A stretch of DNA of 64,000 nt from an uncultured Erythrobacter sp. (GTDB taxonomy: Bacteria; Pseudomonadota; Alphaproteobacteria; Sphingomonadales; Sphingomonadaceae): NCBI GenBank assembly GCA_913055155.1, contig CAJXJR010000006.1, positions 143,964-207,963 on the forward strand. The letters run 5' to 3'. How positions within the stretch are numbered: position 1 is the first letter of the stretch; each line of letters begins with the position of its first letter. This document shows positions 36,549 through 46,346 of this stretch, piece by piece. The notes below the pieces were generated by a model. The model searched no databases. It saw nothing but the letters and a program-made list of their open reading frames with translations, and was not told the DNA's origin. A program made the position numbers and the translations under genes.

Positions 36549-36780
36549 TCGCGAAGCCGCCGAAGCCCGCGCCAGGGGGCGCTTCATGCTGATCAACGCC
36601 ATGCGCATTGCCGGCGTGGTGATGATCCTGGCCGGGATCGCGGTGTTCAACGGGGCGCTGCCGCTGCCCGACTGGGCGGGCTACGTGCTGCTGGTGCTGG
36701 GCATGATCGAGACCTTCCTTACCCCCACCCTGCTGGCCCGCCTGTGGAGCACCAACGACAAGCACGATCGGCGCCGATGA
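36541..36780 (+). CDS. small two-helix membrane protein
   Basis: A 79-residue protein with two hydrophobic segments (about 19-39 and 46-66), a charged start (MDDREAAEARARGR) and a basic end (DKHDRRR). It overlaps the HAD gene by 8 bases and the ATP12 gene by 4, so it is translated as part of this operon. The function is not known. Confidence 0.8.
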   Translation: MDDREAAEARARGRFMLINAMRIAGVVMILAGIAVFNGALPLPDWAGYVLLVLGMIETFLTPTLLARLWSTNDKHDRRR

Positions 36781-37472
36781 AGCGGTTCTGGAAAGAGGTT
36801 TCGGTCGAGCAGCGCGACGGCGGCTGGCAAGTGCTGCTGGATGGCCGCGCGATTCGCACACAAGGGCGCGCCGCGCAATTGCTGCCCACGCGCGCAGCGG
36901 CAGAACTGGTGGCCGCCGAATTCGCCGCGCAGGGCGAAGAGATCGAGCCGAAAAGCTTTGTCCACCGCGACATCGCCGATTTCGCTATCGACATGGTCCG
37001 CCCCGACCGCACCGGCCACGTGGCCAAGCTGCTATCTTACGCAGAGACCGATACCCTGTGCTATCGCGCCGATCCGGACGAGCCGCTGTGGAAGCGCCAG
37101 CAGGACGTTTGGGAACCCCTCGTCAGCGCCTGCGAGGCGGCCCACGGCATCACCCTGGAACGCGCCAGCGGCATAATCCACCGCCCGCAATCGGCTGAGA
37201 GCCTTTCCGCCTTGCGCCAGCGGCTGGAGGAAGAGGACGACTTCACCCTCGCCGCGCTGGTGACGCTGGCCTCCATCGCAGCATCGCTGGTGGTGCCGCT
37301 GGCCGTGCTGGAACAGGGCGCCGACGTGGACGCGCTGTTCGCTGCCGCGAACCTGGAGGAAGACTGGCAGGCCGAGCTGTGGGGCTGGGATTACGAGGCC
37401 GAGGACGCGCGCAAGGCCAGGCTGGAAGCCTTCAGGCAGGCCGCCCGGTTTGCCGAGGCAGCGCGGGGCTAG
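36777..37472 (+). CDS. ATP12-family F1-ATPase assembly chaperone
   Basis: A 231-residue protein opening MKRFWKEVSVEQRDGGWQVLLDGR, with FVHRDIADFAIDMVRPDR and LLSYAETDTLCYRADPDEPLWKRQQDVWEPL: the ATP12 pattern (mitochondrial alpha-subunit chaperone and its alphaproteobacterial homologues). Its presence is itself a mark of Alphaproteobacteria. It ends at 37472, one base before the stop codon of the convergent lipoprotein gene. Confidence 0.92.
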   Translation: MKRFWKEVSVEQRDGGWQVLLDGRAIRTQGRAAQLLPTRAAAELVAAEFAAQGEEIEPKSFVHRDIADFAIDMVRPDRTGHVAKLLSYAETDTLCYRADPDEPLWKRQQDVWEPLVSACEAAHGITLERASGIIHRPQSAESLSALRQRLEEEDDFTLAALVTLASIAASLVVPLAVLEQGADVDALFAAANLEEDWQAELWGWDYEAEDARKARLEAFRQAARFAEAARG

Positions 37473-37473
37473 C

Positions 37474-38055
37474 TCAGCCTACCCACTCCGCGACTTCGTC
37501 TGCCACCACGTTCGCCGCTTCGTTCAGCGCGGCGCCCACGTCGTTTGCTTCGGGCAAGGCGGGTACGGCGTGTTCGAACCGGCGGGTACGGATCGTGCCG
37601 TCGGGCATTTCCAGTACCGCGTCATATCGCACCACGGCATTGCCGCTGGCGGCATCGTAGCCCATGTCGACCAGCTGGCCGGTCAGCTGTGTGCGCGCGA
37701 CATATTCCAGCTCACCACCGCCCACGACCAGGCGGTTGCCCTTGGCGCGGATGGTTTCGGCCAGCACGTTGCGGAACAGCTGGGCCGGCTTTTCCACCCA
37801 GAAGGCATCGGCAAGGTAAGCCAGCGAGCTGTCGCTGGTGGTTACCGGCACGCGGGTGACATTCAGGCGCTGCGTTACCGAGGGCACCTGCACCGCCAGC
37901 GCGGCGGCGGCTTCGCCTTCGGCGGCCGCCCCCGCGGGAATGTTTGCGGCCGGCGTCAGCGTGAGCAATTGCTCGGGCGGTTCGGAGCCCAGGCTGATGC
38001 AGCCCGACAGCAGGCCGAGCGTAGCCGCGGCGGCGAGGATCTTGGTCTTGGTCAT
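37474..38055 (-). CDS. ABC-type transport auxiliary lipoprotein (Mla/PqiC-like)
   Basis: About 193 residues with a lipobox (LLSGC). The body matches the ABC_trans_aux family: RVPVTTSDSSLAYLADAFWVEKPAQLFRNVLAETI and a C-terminal helix VADEVAEWV. It is the outer-membrane lipoprotein of MCE-type lipid transporters. Three consecutive ATGs (38061, 38058, 38055) follow GGGGGAGC; the third has the best spacing. It is the last gene of the mlaE-mlaF-mlaD operon. Confidence 0.85.
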   Translation of the reverse strand: MTKTKILAAAATLGLLSGCISLGSEPPEQLLTLTPAANIPAGAAAEGEAAAALAVQVPSVTQRLNVTRVPVTTSDSSLAYLADAFWVEKPAQLFRNVLAETIRAKGNRLVVGGGELEYVARTQLTGQLVDMGYDAASGNAVVRYDAVLEMPDGTIRTRRFEHAVPALPEANDVGAALNEAANVVADEVAEWVG

Positions 38056-38072
38056 CATCATGCTCCCCCGCC

Positions 38073-39020
38073 TCAAGGCTCGTAATCCGGCAGTGCCGGG
38101 CCGCTGATCAGCGAGCCTGCACCTTCCGATTCCAGCCGTTCCGTCATCATCCGCAGGTTCTGGCTGGTCTGCCGCAAGTCACGCAAGGTGGCCGTGGCCG
38201 CAGGCAGCGTGTCCTGGTTCAACTGCTGGGTAATCGGTTCGACATTGGCCAGCGTGGTTTCCAGCGAATCCGCTGCCACGCGGGCAGAGGCGAGTGTCTC
38301 GCGCAGTTCGGTGGCGATGGCGGGCCCTTGCGTTTCCAGCAGCGCGTCGGTGGTTTCCAGCGTGTCTTCGAAAGCGGCCAGCGTTTCCGTCGATTGCGCC
38401 AGGGTTAGCTGCAGTTCCTGCATGGTGCGCTGCACTTCGGGCGAGCTGCGCGCCAGTTCGGCACTGATGGTGTCGGTGTTGCGCAGGATGCCGGCGATCG
38501 AATTCTGGTTGTCGTCGTCCAGCACCCGGGTGAGGCGATCGGTCAGCGTGGCCAGCCGTTCCAGCAGCAGTGGCGCAGAGGCGAGGATTTCGCCCACCGC
38601 ACTGTCGGACGGCGGGATCACCGGCACGCCTTCGGGGCAATCGGTGGTTTCGCAGGTGATCGGCGGCTGGCTGGAGCGGCCACCGGCCAGGCTGATGTTG
38701 GCAACGCCGGTAAAGCTGGCGGAAATGCTGGCGGTGGTGCCAACCAGGATCGGCGTATCGCCATCCACCGTGATCCGCACCTTCACGAATTCCGGGTCGC
38801 GTTCCCAGATGGAGATATCCGCCACCTGCCCCACGGGCACGCCCGAATAGGTGACGACGGAGCCTTCCGCGACGCCACCCACGGACTGTTCGTAGAAGAT
38901 GTCGTATTCCTTGTTGTCACGGTCTCCCAACCGCGCCAGCCAGATGAAGAAGCCCGCCGCCGCTGCCAGCAGCAGCAGGGTGACGGCCCCTACCCAGATA
39001 TGGTTTGCCCGTGTTTCCAT
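38073..39020 (-). CDS. mlaD: MCE-domain lipid transport protein MlaD
   Basis: A 315-residue protein with an N-terminal transmembrane helix (about 8-28), an MCE domain (YDIFYEQSVGGVAEGSVVTYSGVPVGQVADISI near 40) and a long coiled-coil C-terminal half (about 150-300). MlaD forms a hexameric ring that carries phospholipids between the membranes. The coil is longer than in E. coli MlaD and more like the tube-forming MCE proteins. The upstream partners are mlaF and mlaE. Confidence 0.92.
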   Translation of the reverse strand: METRANHIWVGAVTLLLLAAAAGFFIWLARLGDRDNKEYDIFYEQSVGGVAEGSVVTYSGVPVGQVADISIWERDPEFVKVRITVDGDTPILVGTTASISASFTGVANISLAGGRSSQPPITCETTDCPEGVPVIPPSDSAVGEILASAPLLLERLATLTDRLTRVLDDDNQNSIAGILRNTDTISAELARSSPEVQRTMQELQLTLAQSTETLAAFEDTLETTDALLETQGPAIATELRETLASARVAADSLETTLANVEPITQQLNQDTLPAATATLRDLRQTSQNLRMMTERLESEGAGSLISGPALPDYEP

Positions 39021-39029
39021 CTGTCTGGA

Positions 39030-39848
39030 CTATGCCTCCCCGCCGGTGTTCTTGTCCAACGCTTTCCCCCGCTCGTGCGTTGCAGTGGCCGCACGCGCAC
39101 GCGGGCCGTTGAAATATTCCTGGATCCACGGGTGGTCGATTTCGAGCAGTTCCGGGATCGTGCCCACGGCGATCACCTTCTTGTCCGCCAGCACTGCCAC
39201 GCGGTCGCAAATGGCGTAGAGCGTGTCGAGATCGTGGGTGATGAGGAACACCGTCAGGCCCAGTGTGTCGGTCAGCTCACGGGTCAGTTCGTCGAACTTT
39301 GCCCCGCCGATGGGGTCGAGGCCCGCCGTCGGTTCGTCAAGGAACAGCAGCTCCGGGTCCAGCGCCAGCGCGCGGGCCAGGCCGGCGCGCTTCCTCATCC
39401 CGCCCGACAGTTCCGACGGATACTTGCTCGTCGCGTCTTCCGGCAGTCCGGTCAGCACCACCTTGTAGCGGGCGATCTCGTCCAGCAGCTGCTGGCTGAG
39501 CTCCGGGTAGTACTGCTTCAGCGGCACTTCGACGTTTTCCGCCACGGTAAGCGTGGAGAACAGCGCCCCGCCCTGGAACAGCACGCCCCAGCGGTTGCGC
39601 ACGCCCAGTTCCTCGTCAGGCTCGGCGTCGGTCATGTTCTGTCCGAACACCTCGATGTCGCCCGCCTGCGGGTGCTGCAGCCCGATGATGGAGCGCATCA
39701 GCACGCTCTTGCCCGTGCCCGAACCGCCCACGACACCCAGGATCTCTCCGCGCCGCACGTCAAGGTCCAGGTCTTCGTGCACCACGAAGTCGCCGAAGGC
39801 ATTGGTCAGCCCGCGGATACGGATGGGGAAGTCGTTTTCCTCGCTCAT
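39030..39848 (-). CDS. mlaF: ABC transporter ATP-binding protein MlaF
   Basis: A 272-residue ABC ATPase with Walker A GGSGTGKSVLMR (near 42), signature LSGGMRKRAGLARALA (near 147) and Walker B ELLFLDEPTAGLDP. It powers MlaE/MlaD lipid transport. The C-terminal extension ERGKALDKNTGGEA is typical of the MlaF subfamily. Its start overlaps the mlaE stop by 4 bases. Confidence 0.94.
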   Translation of the reverse strand: MSEENDFPIRIRGLTNAFGDFVVHEDLDLDVRRGEILGVVGGSGTGKSVLMRSIIGLQHPQAGDIEVFGQNMTDAEPDEELGVRNRWGVLFQGGALFSTLTVAENVEVPLKQYYPELSQQLLDEIARYKVVLTGLPEDATSKYPSELSGGMRKRAGLARALALDPELLFLDEPTAGLDPIGGAKFDELTRELTDTLGLTVFLITHDLDTLYAICDRVAVLADKKVIAVGTIPELLEIDHPWIQEYFNGPRARAATATHERGKALDKNTGGEA

Positions 39849-40954
39849 ATCCAGCCGATCCGTTCGAAGAACACGGCGAAGAAGGCATCGAGCACGATCA
39901 CCATGAAGATCGCCTGCACCACCGCCGCAGTGGTGCGCAGGCCCACTTCCTCGGCGTTACCCTTCACCTGCATGCCCTGGTAGCAGCCGGCCATCGCCAC
40001 GATCAGGCCGAACACCGGGGCCTTTACCATGCCCACCCAGAAATCGTGGATCGGCACCACTTCCTGGATGCGGGCGAGGAAGGTCCAGAACGGGATGCCC
40101 AGCATGACATCGCCGATCACCGCGCCGCCGATAATGGCCACGCAGGAGGAGAAGAAGCCCAGCAGCGGCATCATCAGGATCGCGGCCATGATGCGCGGGA
40201 TCACCAGCGCTTCCATCGGTGAAACGCCGATGGTGCGCATGGCGTCGATTTCCTCGGTCAGCTTCATCGTGCCCAGCTGCGCGGCGAAGGCAGAGCCGGA
40301 TCGGCCCGCGACCATGATCGCCGTCATCAGCACGCCAAGTTCGCGCAGGGTAATGCGCCCGACCAGGTTTACCGTCAGCGTTTCCGCGCCGAACTGCTGC
40401 AACTGCACCGCGCCCTGCTGGGCGATGACGATACCGATCAGAAAGCTCATCAGGCCGATGATCGGCAGGCTGGTGACGCCTACCAGCTCCATCTGCCGCA
40501 CCAGCGCCTTCAGGCGGAAGCGGCGCGGATGAATCAGCAGGCTGGCAAAGGCGACCAGCACGCTGCCAAGGAATCCGATCGAGGCGACCACGCCTTTCAG
40601 GAATTCGATCACCTTGATGCCGACAAGTTCGGAAATCTGCCCGAAGCTGCGCGCCGGTGGCGGAGCGATCTCGGCATCGCTCTCGCAGCCCTCCACCGCA
40701 TCCAGCAACACTTCGGCCTGTTCGCTGGCACCGATGATGTCGGCCCCGGTACGCTTGGCAAAACGAAACACGATCCACGCACCGACGGTGTCGATCGGAG
40801 TGGCGTTCGAGATGTCGATGGCCTGTACCGATTCGTCGATGGCGCGCAATTCGGGGTCGAGCTTGCCGATGCTCGACACCAGCAGGGGCCCGGTGACGAC
40901 CACGGTGGCCCGCCCCCCGGACTCCTCGATGGTGAATTCGGCCCATTCGCGCAT
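39845..40954 (-). CDS. mlaE: STAS-MlaE fusion permease
   Basis: The 369-residue protein joins an N-terminal STAS domain (about 5-95; the part played by MlaB in E. coli) to an MlaE permease of five to six helices from about residue 110. [26 protein letters not shown] and [23 protein letters not shown] are MlaE hallmarks. The STAS part binds the ATPase. It starts the operon and is divergent from valS, 86 bases away. Confidence 0.92.
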   Translation of the reverse strand: MREWAEFTIEESGGRATVVVTGPLLVSSIGKLDPELRAIDESVQAIDISNATPIDTVGAWIVFRFAKRTGADIIGASEQAEVLLDAVEGCESDAEIAPPPARSFGQISELVGIKVIEFLKGVVASIGFLGSVLVAFASLLIHPRRFRLKALVRQMELVGVTSLPIIGLMSFLIGIVIAQQGAVQLQQFGAETLTVNLVGRITLRELGVLMTAIMVAGRSGSAFAAQLGTMKLTEEIDAMRTIGVSPMEALVIPRIMAAILMMPLLGFFSSCVAIIGGAVIGDVMLGIPFWTFLARIQEVVPIHDFWVGMVKAPVFGLIVAMAGCYQGMQVKGNAEEVGLRTTAAVVQAIFMVIVLDAFFAVFFERIGWI

Positions 40955-41040
40955 TGTGTGCAGCTATGCGGACAAAAGGCGCGCGCAGCAAGGCTCTAGC
41001 GTGTTGCCCTTGGGGTAAAGCGGTGGCAGTGGCCTCTGCC

Positions 41041-43752
41041 ATGACCAGCGAACTGTCAAAGACCTTCGATCCCGCCGCCATCGAGGCGAAATGGTATTCC
41101 CACTGGGAAGGGACCGGCGCGTTCCGCCCGGATCGCCCCAATGCCGAACCCTTCACCATCGTCAATCCGCCGCCCAACGTGACGGGCAGCCTGCACATCG
41201 GCCACGCGCTGGACAACACGCTGCAGGATATCGTGATCCGTTACGAACGCCTGCGCGGCAAGGATGCGTTGTGGGTGGTGGGCACCGACCATGCCGGCAT
41301 CGCCACGCAGATGGTGGTGGAGCGCCAGCTGGAAGAGCGGCAGGACAAGCGCACCAACTACGCCCGCGAGGAATTCATCGACAAGGTGTGGGAGTGGAAA
41401 GAGGAAAGCGGCGGCACGATCACGCGCCAGCTGCGCCGCCTGGGCTGTTCGATGGACTGGAGCCGCGAGCAGTTCACCATGGACGAGCATTTCACGCGCG
41501 CCGTGCTCAAGGTGTTCGTGGACCTCTACAACGACGGGCTGATCTACCGCGACAAGCGGCTGGTGAACTGGGACCCGAAGCTGAAAACGGCGATTTCCGA
41601 CCTAGAGGTGGAAACGCGCGACGTGCAGGGTTCGTTCTGGACCTTCATCTACCCGCTGGCCGACGGCAGCGGCGAAATCCGCGTCTCTACCACCCGGCCC
41701 GAAACCATGCTGGCCGACATGGCCGTGGCGGTGCACCCCGATGACGAGCGTTACAAGGACCTGGTGGCGCGCGGCGCCAAGGTGAGACTGCCGATCACGG
41801 GCCGCGAGATTCCCATCGTGGCGGACGAACACGCCGACCCCGAACTGGGTTCGGGTGCGGTGAAGATCACGCCGGGGCACGATTTCAACGACTTCGAAGT
41901 GGGCAAGCGCGCCGGCATCGCTCCGGCTGACATGCTCAACATGCTCGATGCCGATGCCGCCGTGTGCCAGACCGCAGACGGGCTGGTGCCGGACGAGCTG
42001 GTCGGCCTCGACCGCTTCGATGCGCGCAAGCGCGTGGTGGAGATGCTGAAGGACAGCGGCCACCTTGTGCTGCACAAGTCCAAGACCAAGAAGGGCGAGG
42101 AAATCGAACTCGACGCCGAACCGCGCACCATCGCCACACCTTTCGGTGACCGCGGCGGCGTGGTGATCGAGCCGTGGCTGACCGACCAGTGGTATGTCGA
42201 TGCTGAAAAACTGGCGAAGAAGCCCATCGAGGCGGTGAAATCGGGCGAGATCGAGATCGTCCCCGCGACGTGGGAAAAGACCTTCTTCAACTGGATGGAA
42301 AACATCCAGCCGTGGTGCGTGAGCCGCCAGCTGTGGTGGGGGCACCGGATTCCGGCGTGGTACGATGCCGATGGCAACGTCTACGTCGCGGAGAGCGAGG
42401 AGGAGGCGCAGGAGAAGGCTGGCGCAGGCGTCACCCTCACCCGCGACGAGGACGTGCTCGACACCTGGTTCTCTTCCGCGCTGTGGCCCTTCGCCACGCT
42501 CGGCTGGCCTCAGGACAACGCGCTTGTCGCCAAGCACTATCCCAACAGCCTGCTTATCAGCGGCTTCGACATCCTGTTCTTCTGGGACGCCCGCATGATG
42601 ATGATGGGCTATTACAACATGGGCGAGCGCCCGTGGGAGAAGCTGTACCTGCACGGCCTCGTTCGCGCGGCGGACGGCTCCAAGATGAGCAAGTCCAAGG
42701 GCAACGTGGTCGATCCGCTGGGCCTGATCGACCTCTACGGTGCCGATGCCTTGCGCTTCTTCATGGCGGCGATGGAAAGCCAGGGCCGCGACATCAAGAT
42801 GGATGAAAAGCGCGTCGAGGGTTATCGCAACTTCGCGACGAAGCTGTGGAACGCCACGCGGTTCTGCCAGTCCTACGGCATCGGCGCGAGCGACACGATC
42901 ACTGCGCCCCCTGCCCGCCTTGCCGCCAACCAGTGGATCATCGGCGAAGTGCAGCAGACCGTGGAGGCGCTGGACAAGGCGATGGCAGAACTGCGCTTCG
43001 ATGCCGCGGCCAACACCGTCTACCACTTCGTGTGGGACCGCTTCTGCGACTGGTACCTGGAACTTATCAAGCCTGTGCTCCAGTCGGACGAGGACGGTCC
43101 GGTTCAGGCCGAGACGAAGGCCGTGGCCGGCTGGGCGCTCGACCAGATCCTGGTGATGCTGCACCCCTTCATGCCCTTCGTGACCGAGGAACTGTGGCAC
43201 GCTCAATCTGACCCCGCCCACCCGCGCAGCTACGACCTGATCCTGGCCAAGTGGCCGAACCCGCGCGCCGAGGTGAGCAAGGATGCCACCGACGCCATCG
43301 ACTGGGTGATCGCGCTCACCACCGCCACGCGCGGCGCACGCAACGAACTGGGCATTTCGCCGGGCGAGAAGCTGGCCGCCTATATCGAAAACCCCTCAGC
43401 CCTGGCGCAGGGCCTGATCGACCGCAGCAGCGCCGCCATCGAACGCCTCGCCCGACTGGCCCCGATCACCGTGGGCGAAGCGCCTGCCGGGGCCGCGATG
43501 CAGGTCAGTTCGGGCAGCGACGTGTTCGTGGTGCCGCTGGAAGGCGTGATCGATATCGACGCCGAACGCACCCGCCTGGAAAAGGCGCTGGCCGCCTCGC
43601 AGAAGGAGGCAAAGTCGCTCGAAGGGCGGCTCTCCAATGCGAACTTCGTCGAACGTGCCAAGCCCGAAGCGGTGGAGAAGGCCAAGGCCGACCACAGCTT
43701 CCACCTCGACGAGATCGCGCGTCTGGAAGCGGCGTTGGAGCGGCTTGGATAG
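41041..43752 (+). CDS. valS: valyl-tRNA synthetase
   Basis: A 903-residue class I synthetase. The HIGH signature is in [14 protein letters not shown] (near 43), [12 protein letters not shown] near 543, and the editing (CP1) domain between ([28 protein letters not shown]). The C-terminus is a coiled coil ([23 protein letters not shown]) as in ValS but not in IleS or LeuS. The start at 41041 places M-T-S-E before the family's FDP start; a weak binding site is present. Confidence 0.97.
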   Translation: MTSELSKTFDPAAIEAKWYSHWEGTGAFRPDRPNAEPFTIVNPPPNVTGSLHIGHALDNTLQDIVIRYERLRGKDALWVVGTDHAGIATQMVVERQLEERQDKRTNYAREEFIDKVWEWKEESGGTITRQLRRLGCSMDWSREQFTMDEHFTRAVLKVFVDLYNDGLIYRDKRLVNWDPKLKTAISDLEVETRDVQGSFWTFIYPLADGSGEIRVSTTRPETMLADMAVAVHPDDERYKDLVARGAKVRLPITGREIPIVADEHADPELGSGAVKITPGHDFNDFEVGKRAGIAPADMLNMLDADAAVCQTADGLVPDELVGLDRFDARKRVVEMLKDSGHLVLHKSKTKKGEEIELDAEPRTIATPFGDRGGVVIEPWLTDQWYVDAEKLAKKPIEAVKSGEIEIVPATWEKTFFNWMENIQPWCVSRQLWWGHRIPAWYDADGNVYVAESEEEAQEKAGAGVTLTRDEDVLDTWFSSALWPFATLGWPQDNALVAKHYPNSLLISGFDILFFWDARMMMMGYYNMGERPWEKLYLHGLVRAADGSKMSKSKGNVVDPLGLIDLYGADALRFFMAAMESQGRDIKMDEKRVEGYRNFATKLWNATRFCQSYGIGASDTITAPPARLAANQWIIGEVQQTVEALDKAMAELRFDAAANTVYHFVWDRFCDWYLELIKPVLQSDEDGPVQAETKAVAGWALDQILVMLHPFMPFVTEELWHAQSDPAHPRSYDLILAKWPNPRAEVSKDATDAIDWVIALTTATRGARNELGISPGEKLAAYIENPSALAQGLIDRSSAAIERLARLAPITVGEAPAGAAMQVSSGSDVFVVPLEGVIDIDAERTRLEKALAASQKEAKSLEGRLSNANFVERAKPEAVEKAKADHSFHLDEIARLEAALERLG

Positions 43753-43904
43753 CGGCTGCGATTTCCTACTCCGGCAAGAATGTGCCAGAGCAGCCGAATG
43801 ACCCGCAGCCGCATCCTTCCCGCCTCGCAATTGCGCCCGTTTTCGGGAGGGCAGGATTCTTGCCTCAGGACCGTGCTCCATGTGCTCCACATTAGGGTGA
43901 CACG

Positions 43905-44639
43905 ATGACGCTGGTCCTCGCCACACAGGCTCCCGGAGAGCCGGAGATCTTCGCCTCCGTGCAAGGCGAAGGCCCGTCGGCAGGCATGCCCGTCGCTTTC
44001 CTGCGGCTGTCGCGCTGCAACCTTGCCTGCGTGTGGTGCGACACCGCCTACACCTGGCATTTCGAAGGCGACAATCGCCCGCACCGCGATGGTGAGACCT
44101 TCGCCCGCAAGGCCAACCAGCTGGAACTGGACGAGGCCGATGTGGCCACGCGCGTGGCGGTGCTTGGCCAGAACCGCCTCGTCATCACCGGGGGCGAGCC
44201 GCTGATGCAGGCCGGCAAGCTGGCCGAGATGCTGAAGCACCTGCCCGATATGCGGGTGGAGATCGAAACCAACGGCACGATCGATCCGCCCGGATCGCTG
44301 GATATCCGCGTGGACCAGTACAACGTCAGCCCCAAGCTGGCGCACAGCGGCAACCCGGCTGACCTCGCGTTGAAGCCCGCGATGCTCGATCGCTGGGCGA
44401 CGGACGAGCGCGCGTTCTTCAAGTTCGTGGTGGCAGAGCCCGGTGACGTCGACGAGGTCCGCAAGCTGGTCAAAACCCACATGATACCGCCCAGCCGCGT
44501 ATTCCTGATGCCCGAAGGCACCGACAGCGAAACCCTGCGCGCGCGTGAGGAATGGCTGGTGCCGTTGTGCATGGAGCACGGCTTTCGCCTGTCTGATCGC
44601 TTGCACATCCACCTTTTTGGCGACACACGCGGAACATGA
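43905..44639 (+). CDS. queE: 7-carboxy-7-deazaguanine synthase
   Basis: A 244-residue radical-SAM enzyme. The [4Fe-4S] cysteines C38, C42 and C45 are in LSRCNLACVWCDTAYTW, preceded by FASVQGEGPSAG. GGEP (ITGGEPLMQ) follows. QueE makes 7-carboxy-7-deazaguanine for queuosine. The usual QueC/QueD/QueF partners are not in the window. Its stop overlaps the start of the MATE gene (ATGA). Confidence 0.92.
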   Translation: MTLVLATQAPGEPEIFASVQGEGPSAGMPVAFLRLSRCNLACVWCDTAYTWHFEGDNRPHRDGETFARKANQLELDEADVATRVAVLGQNRLVITGGEPLMQAGKLAEMLKHLPDMRVEIETNGTIDPPGSLDIRVDQYNVSPKLAHSGNPADLALKPAMLDRWATDERAFFKFVVAEPGDVDEVRKLVKTHMIPPSRVFLMPEGTDSETLRAREEWLVPLCMEHGFRLSDRLHIHLFGDTRGT

Positions 44640-46093
44640 GCGACGAACCGCAGCAGAAACAGGCGCCGATGCGCGGAGACCTCACCAGCGGCCCAATCCC
44701 GCGCACCCTGCTGATGTTCTCCATCCCCGCATTGTTGACCAACGTGCTGCAGTCGCTGTCGGGCACGGTAAATTCGATCTGGGTCGGCCGGCTGATCGGG
44801 GAAGAGGCGCTGGCGGCCACCGCCAATGCCAATATCGTGATGTTCCTCGTCGCCTCCATGGCCTTCGGCTTCGGCATGGCCGGCACGGTGATGATCGGCC
44901 AGCGGTGGGGCGCGCGTAACGTGGACGGTGCGCGCCGCACCTTCGGCAGCGCCGTGGGCTTCTGCGCCCTGCTGATGGCGCTGATCGCCGGGATCGGCTT
45001 CGTGACCGCGCCCGGCCTGCTGCACCTGCTGGCAACGCCCCCCGATGCCTATCCGCTGGCGCTCATCTACCTTCGGCTGATCTTTCTCTCGATGCCGTTC
45101 GGCATGGTCTCGATCATCCTGTCGATGGGCCTGCGCGGCACCGGCGATGCCAAGACGCCGCTGATCTTCATGGGCGTGACCGTGCTGATCGATGCCGTGT
45201 TGAACCCCGTTTTCATTGCCGGTGTCGGCCCGCTGCCCGCGATGGGCATTGCCGGCTCTGCCACGGCGACCATCGTGGCCTCGATGCTCAGCTTCATCGG
45301 CATGGTCATTTACGTCTATCGCAAGGACCTGCCGCTGCGGCTGCGCGGGGCAGAACTGCGCTACCTGAAACCGGCGCGCGACGAGTTGGGCTTCATCGTC
45401 ACCAAGGGCCTGCCCATGGGGGCGCAGATGGCGGTGATGGCGGCAGCGGGCATCGTGCTGGTGGGCCTGGTCAACCGCGAAGGGCTGATGACCACGGCCG
45501 CCTATGGCGCGACCATGCAGCTGTTCACCTATATCCAGATGCCCGCCATGGCCATCGGCGGCGCGGTCAGCGCGATGGCGGCCCAGTTCATCGGCGCCAG
45601 GAAGTGGGACGAACTGCACCACGTCACCCGCGCCGGGCTGGTGATGAACCTGCTGTTCACCGGCGTGGTGACCTTGCTGTTGATCGCGTTCGACCGCCCG
45701 GTGCTGGTGCTGTTCCTGGGGCCGGAAAGCCCGGCAGTGGAGATCGCCCGGCATATCCAGCTGCTGGCCAGCTGGAACTTCATCATCTTCGGCGTGACCA
45801 TGATCTACACCGCCACCATGCGCGCAGCGGGCGCGGTGTGGGTGCCGCTGCTGATCGTGGCGATCGCGCTGTTCCCGGTGCGGCTGGGCTTCTACTTCGC
45901 CACCTACGACTGGCTGGGCGCGGATTCGCTGTGGCTGTCCTACCCGGTCTCCGCCGCCAGCGGGCTTATCATGGGCTGGTGGTTCTACCATCGCTGGAAC
46001 TGGCGCAAGGAATTGCCCATCGGCCCGAGGGAGGCCGAGGAAGGCAGTCACGCCGATGGCTATCCGGCGGGACGGATGACGCCTGACCTTTAG
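44636..46093 (+). CDS. MATE family efflux transporter
   Basis: A 485-residue protein with 12 predicted membrane helices in two homologous halves (about 25-235 and 250-455). IPALLTNVLQSLSGTVNSIWVGRLIGEEALAATANA is the MATE N-half signature and GAQMAVMAAAGIVLVGLVNREG its partner in the second half. MATE proteins export cationic drugs in exchange for Na+ or H+. It begins within the queE stop, and a structured spacer follows. Confidence 0.92.
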   Translation: MSDEPQQKQAPMRGDLTSGPIPRTLLMFSIPALLTNVLQSLSGTVNSIWVGRLIGEEALAATANANIVMFLVASMAFGFGMAGTVMIGQRWGARNVDGARRTFGSAVGFCALLMALIAGIGFVTAPGLLHLLATPPDAYPLALIYLRLIFLSMPFGMVSIILSMGLRGTGDAKTPLIFMGVTVLIDAVLNPVFIAGVGPLPAMGIAGSATATIVASMLSFIGMVIYVYRKDLPLRLRGAELRYLKPARDELGFIVTKGLPMGAQMAVMAAAGIVLVGLVNREGLMTTAAYGATMQLFTYIQMPAMAIGGAVSAMAAQFIGARKWDELHHVTRAGLVMNLLFTGVVTLLLIAFDRPVLVLFLGPESPAVEIARHIQLLASWNFIIFGVTMIYTATMRAAGAVWVPLLIVAIALFPVRLGFYFATYDWLGADSLWLSYPVSAASGLIMGWWFYHRWNWRKELPIGPREAEEGSHADGYPAGRMTPDL

Positions 46094-46339
46094 TTTTGCG
46101 AAGCCGCCTCCGCGGCTTCGTCCTCGCTAGACGCGCAGCAAAGCTGCGCCCGCTGCGGGCGGCCGTTCGGCCTTGCGGGCTGCTAAGCGCTGCCCGAATT
46201 GGCGCGGCTTTCGAAGGAAGGTGCAAGTCTCGGCCGCGACCAGCGACCGACCGAGCGCACGGCGCGAGCCGCAGGTGCCGCGCAGCGAAGCGGAGCGAAC
46301 AGCACCGAGGACGAAGCCGCGGAGGCGGCTTCGGAAAAC
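46093..46339. repeat. structured spacer bounded by 34-nt inverted repeats
   Basis: A 34-nt left arm (46093-46126) and right arm (46306-46339) are inverted copies with a single mismatch; the inner 28 bases are perfect. Each arm is itself a hairpin: CGAAGCCGC-CTCC-GCGGCTTCG. Between them lie further stems: GCGCAGC-AAA-GCTGCGC (46133-46149) and GGCCG-TT-CGGCC. No coding frame is convincing. It separates the convergent MATE and herA genes and may act as two terminators or be a small non-autonomous mobile element. Confidence 0.75.
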
Positions 46340-46346
46340 CAGGGGA

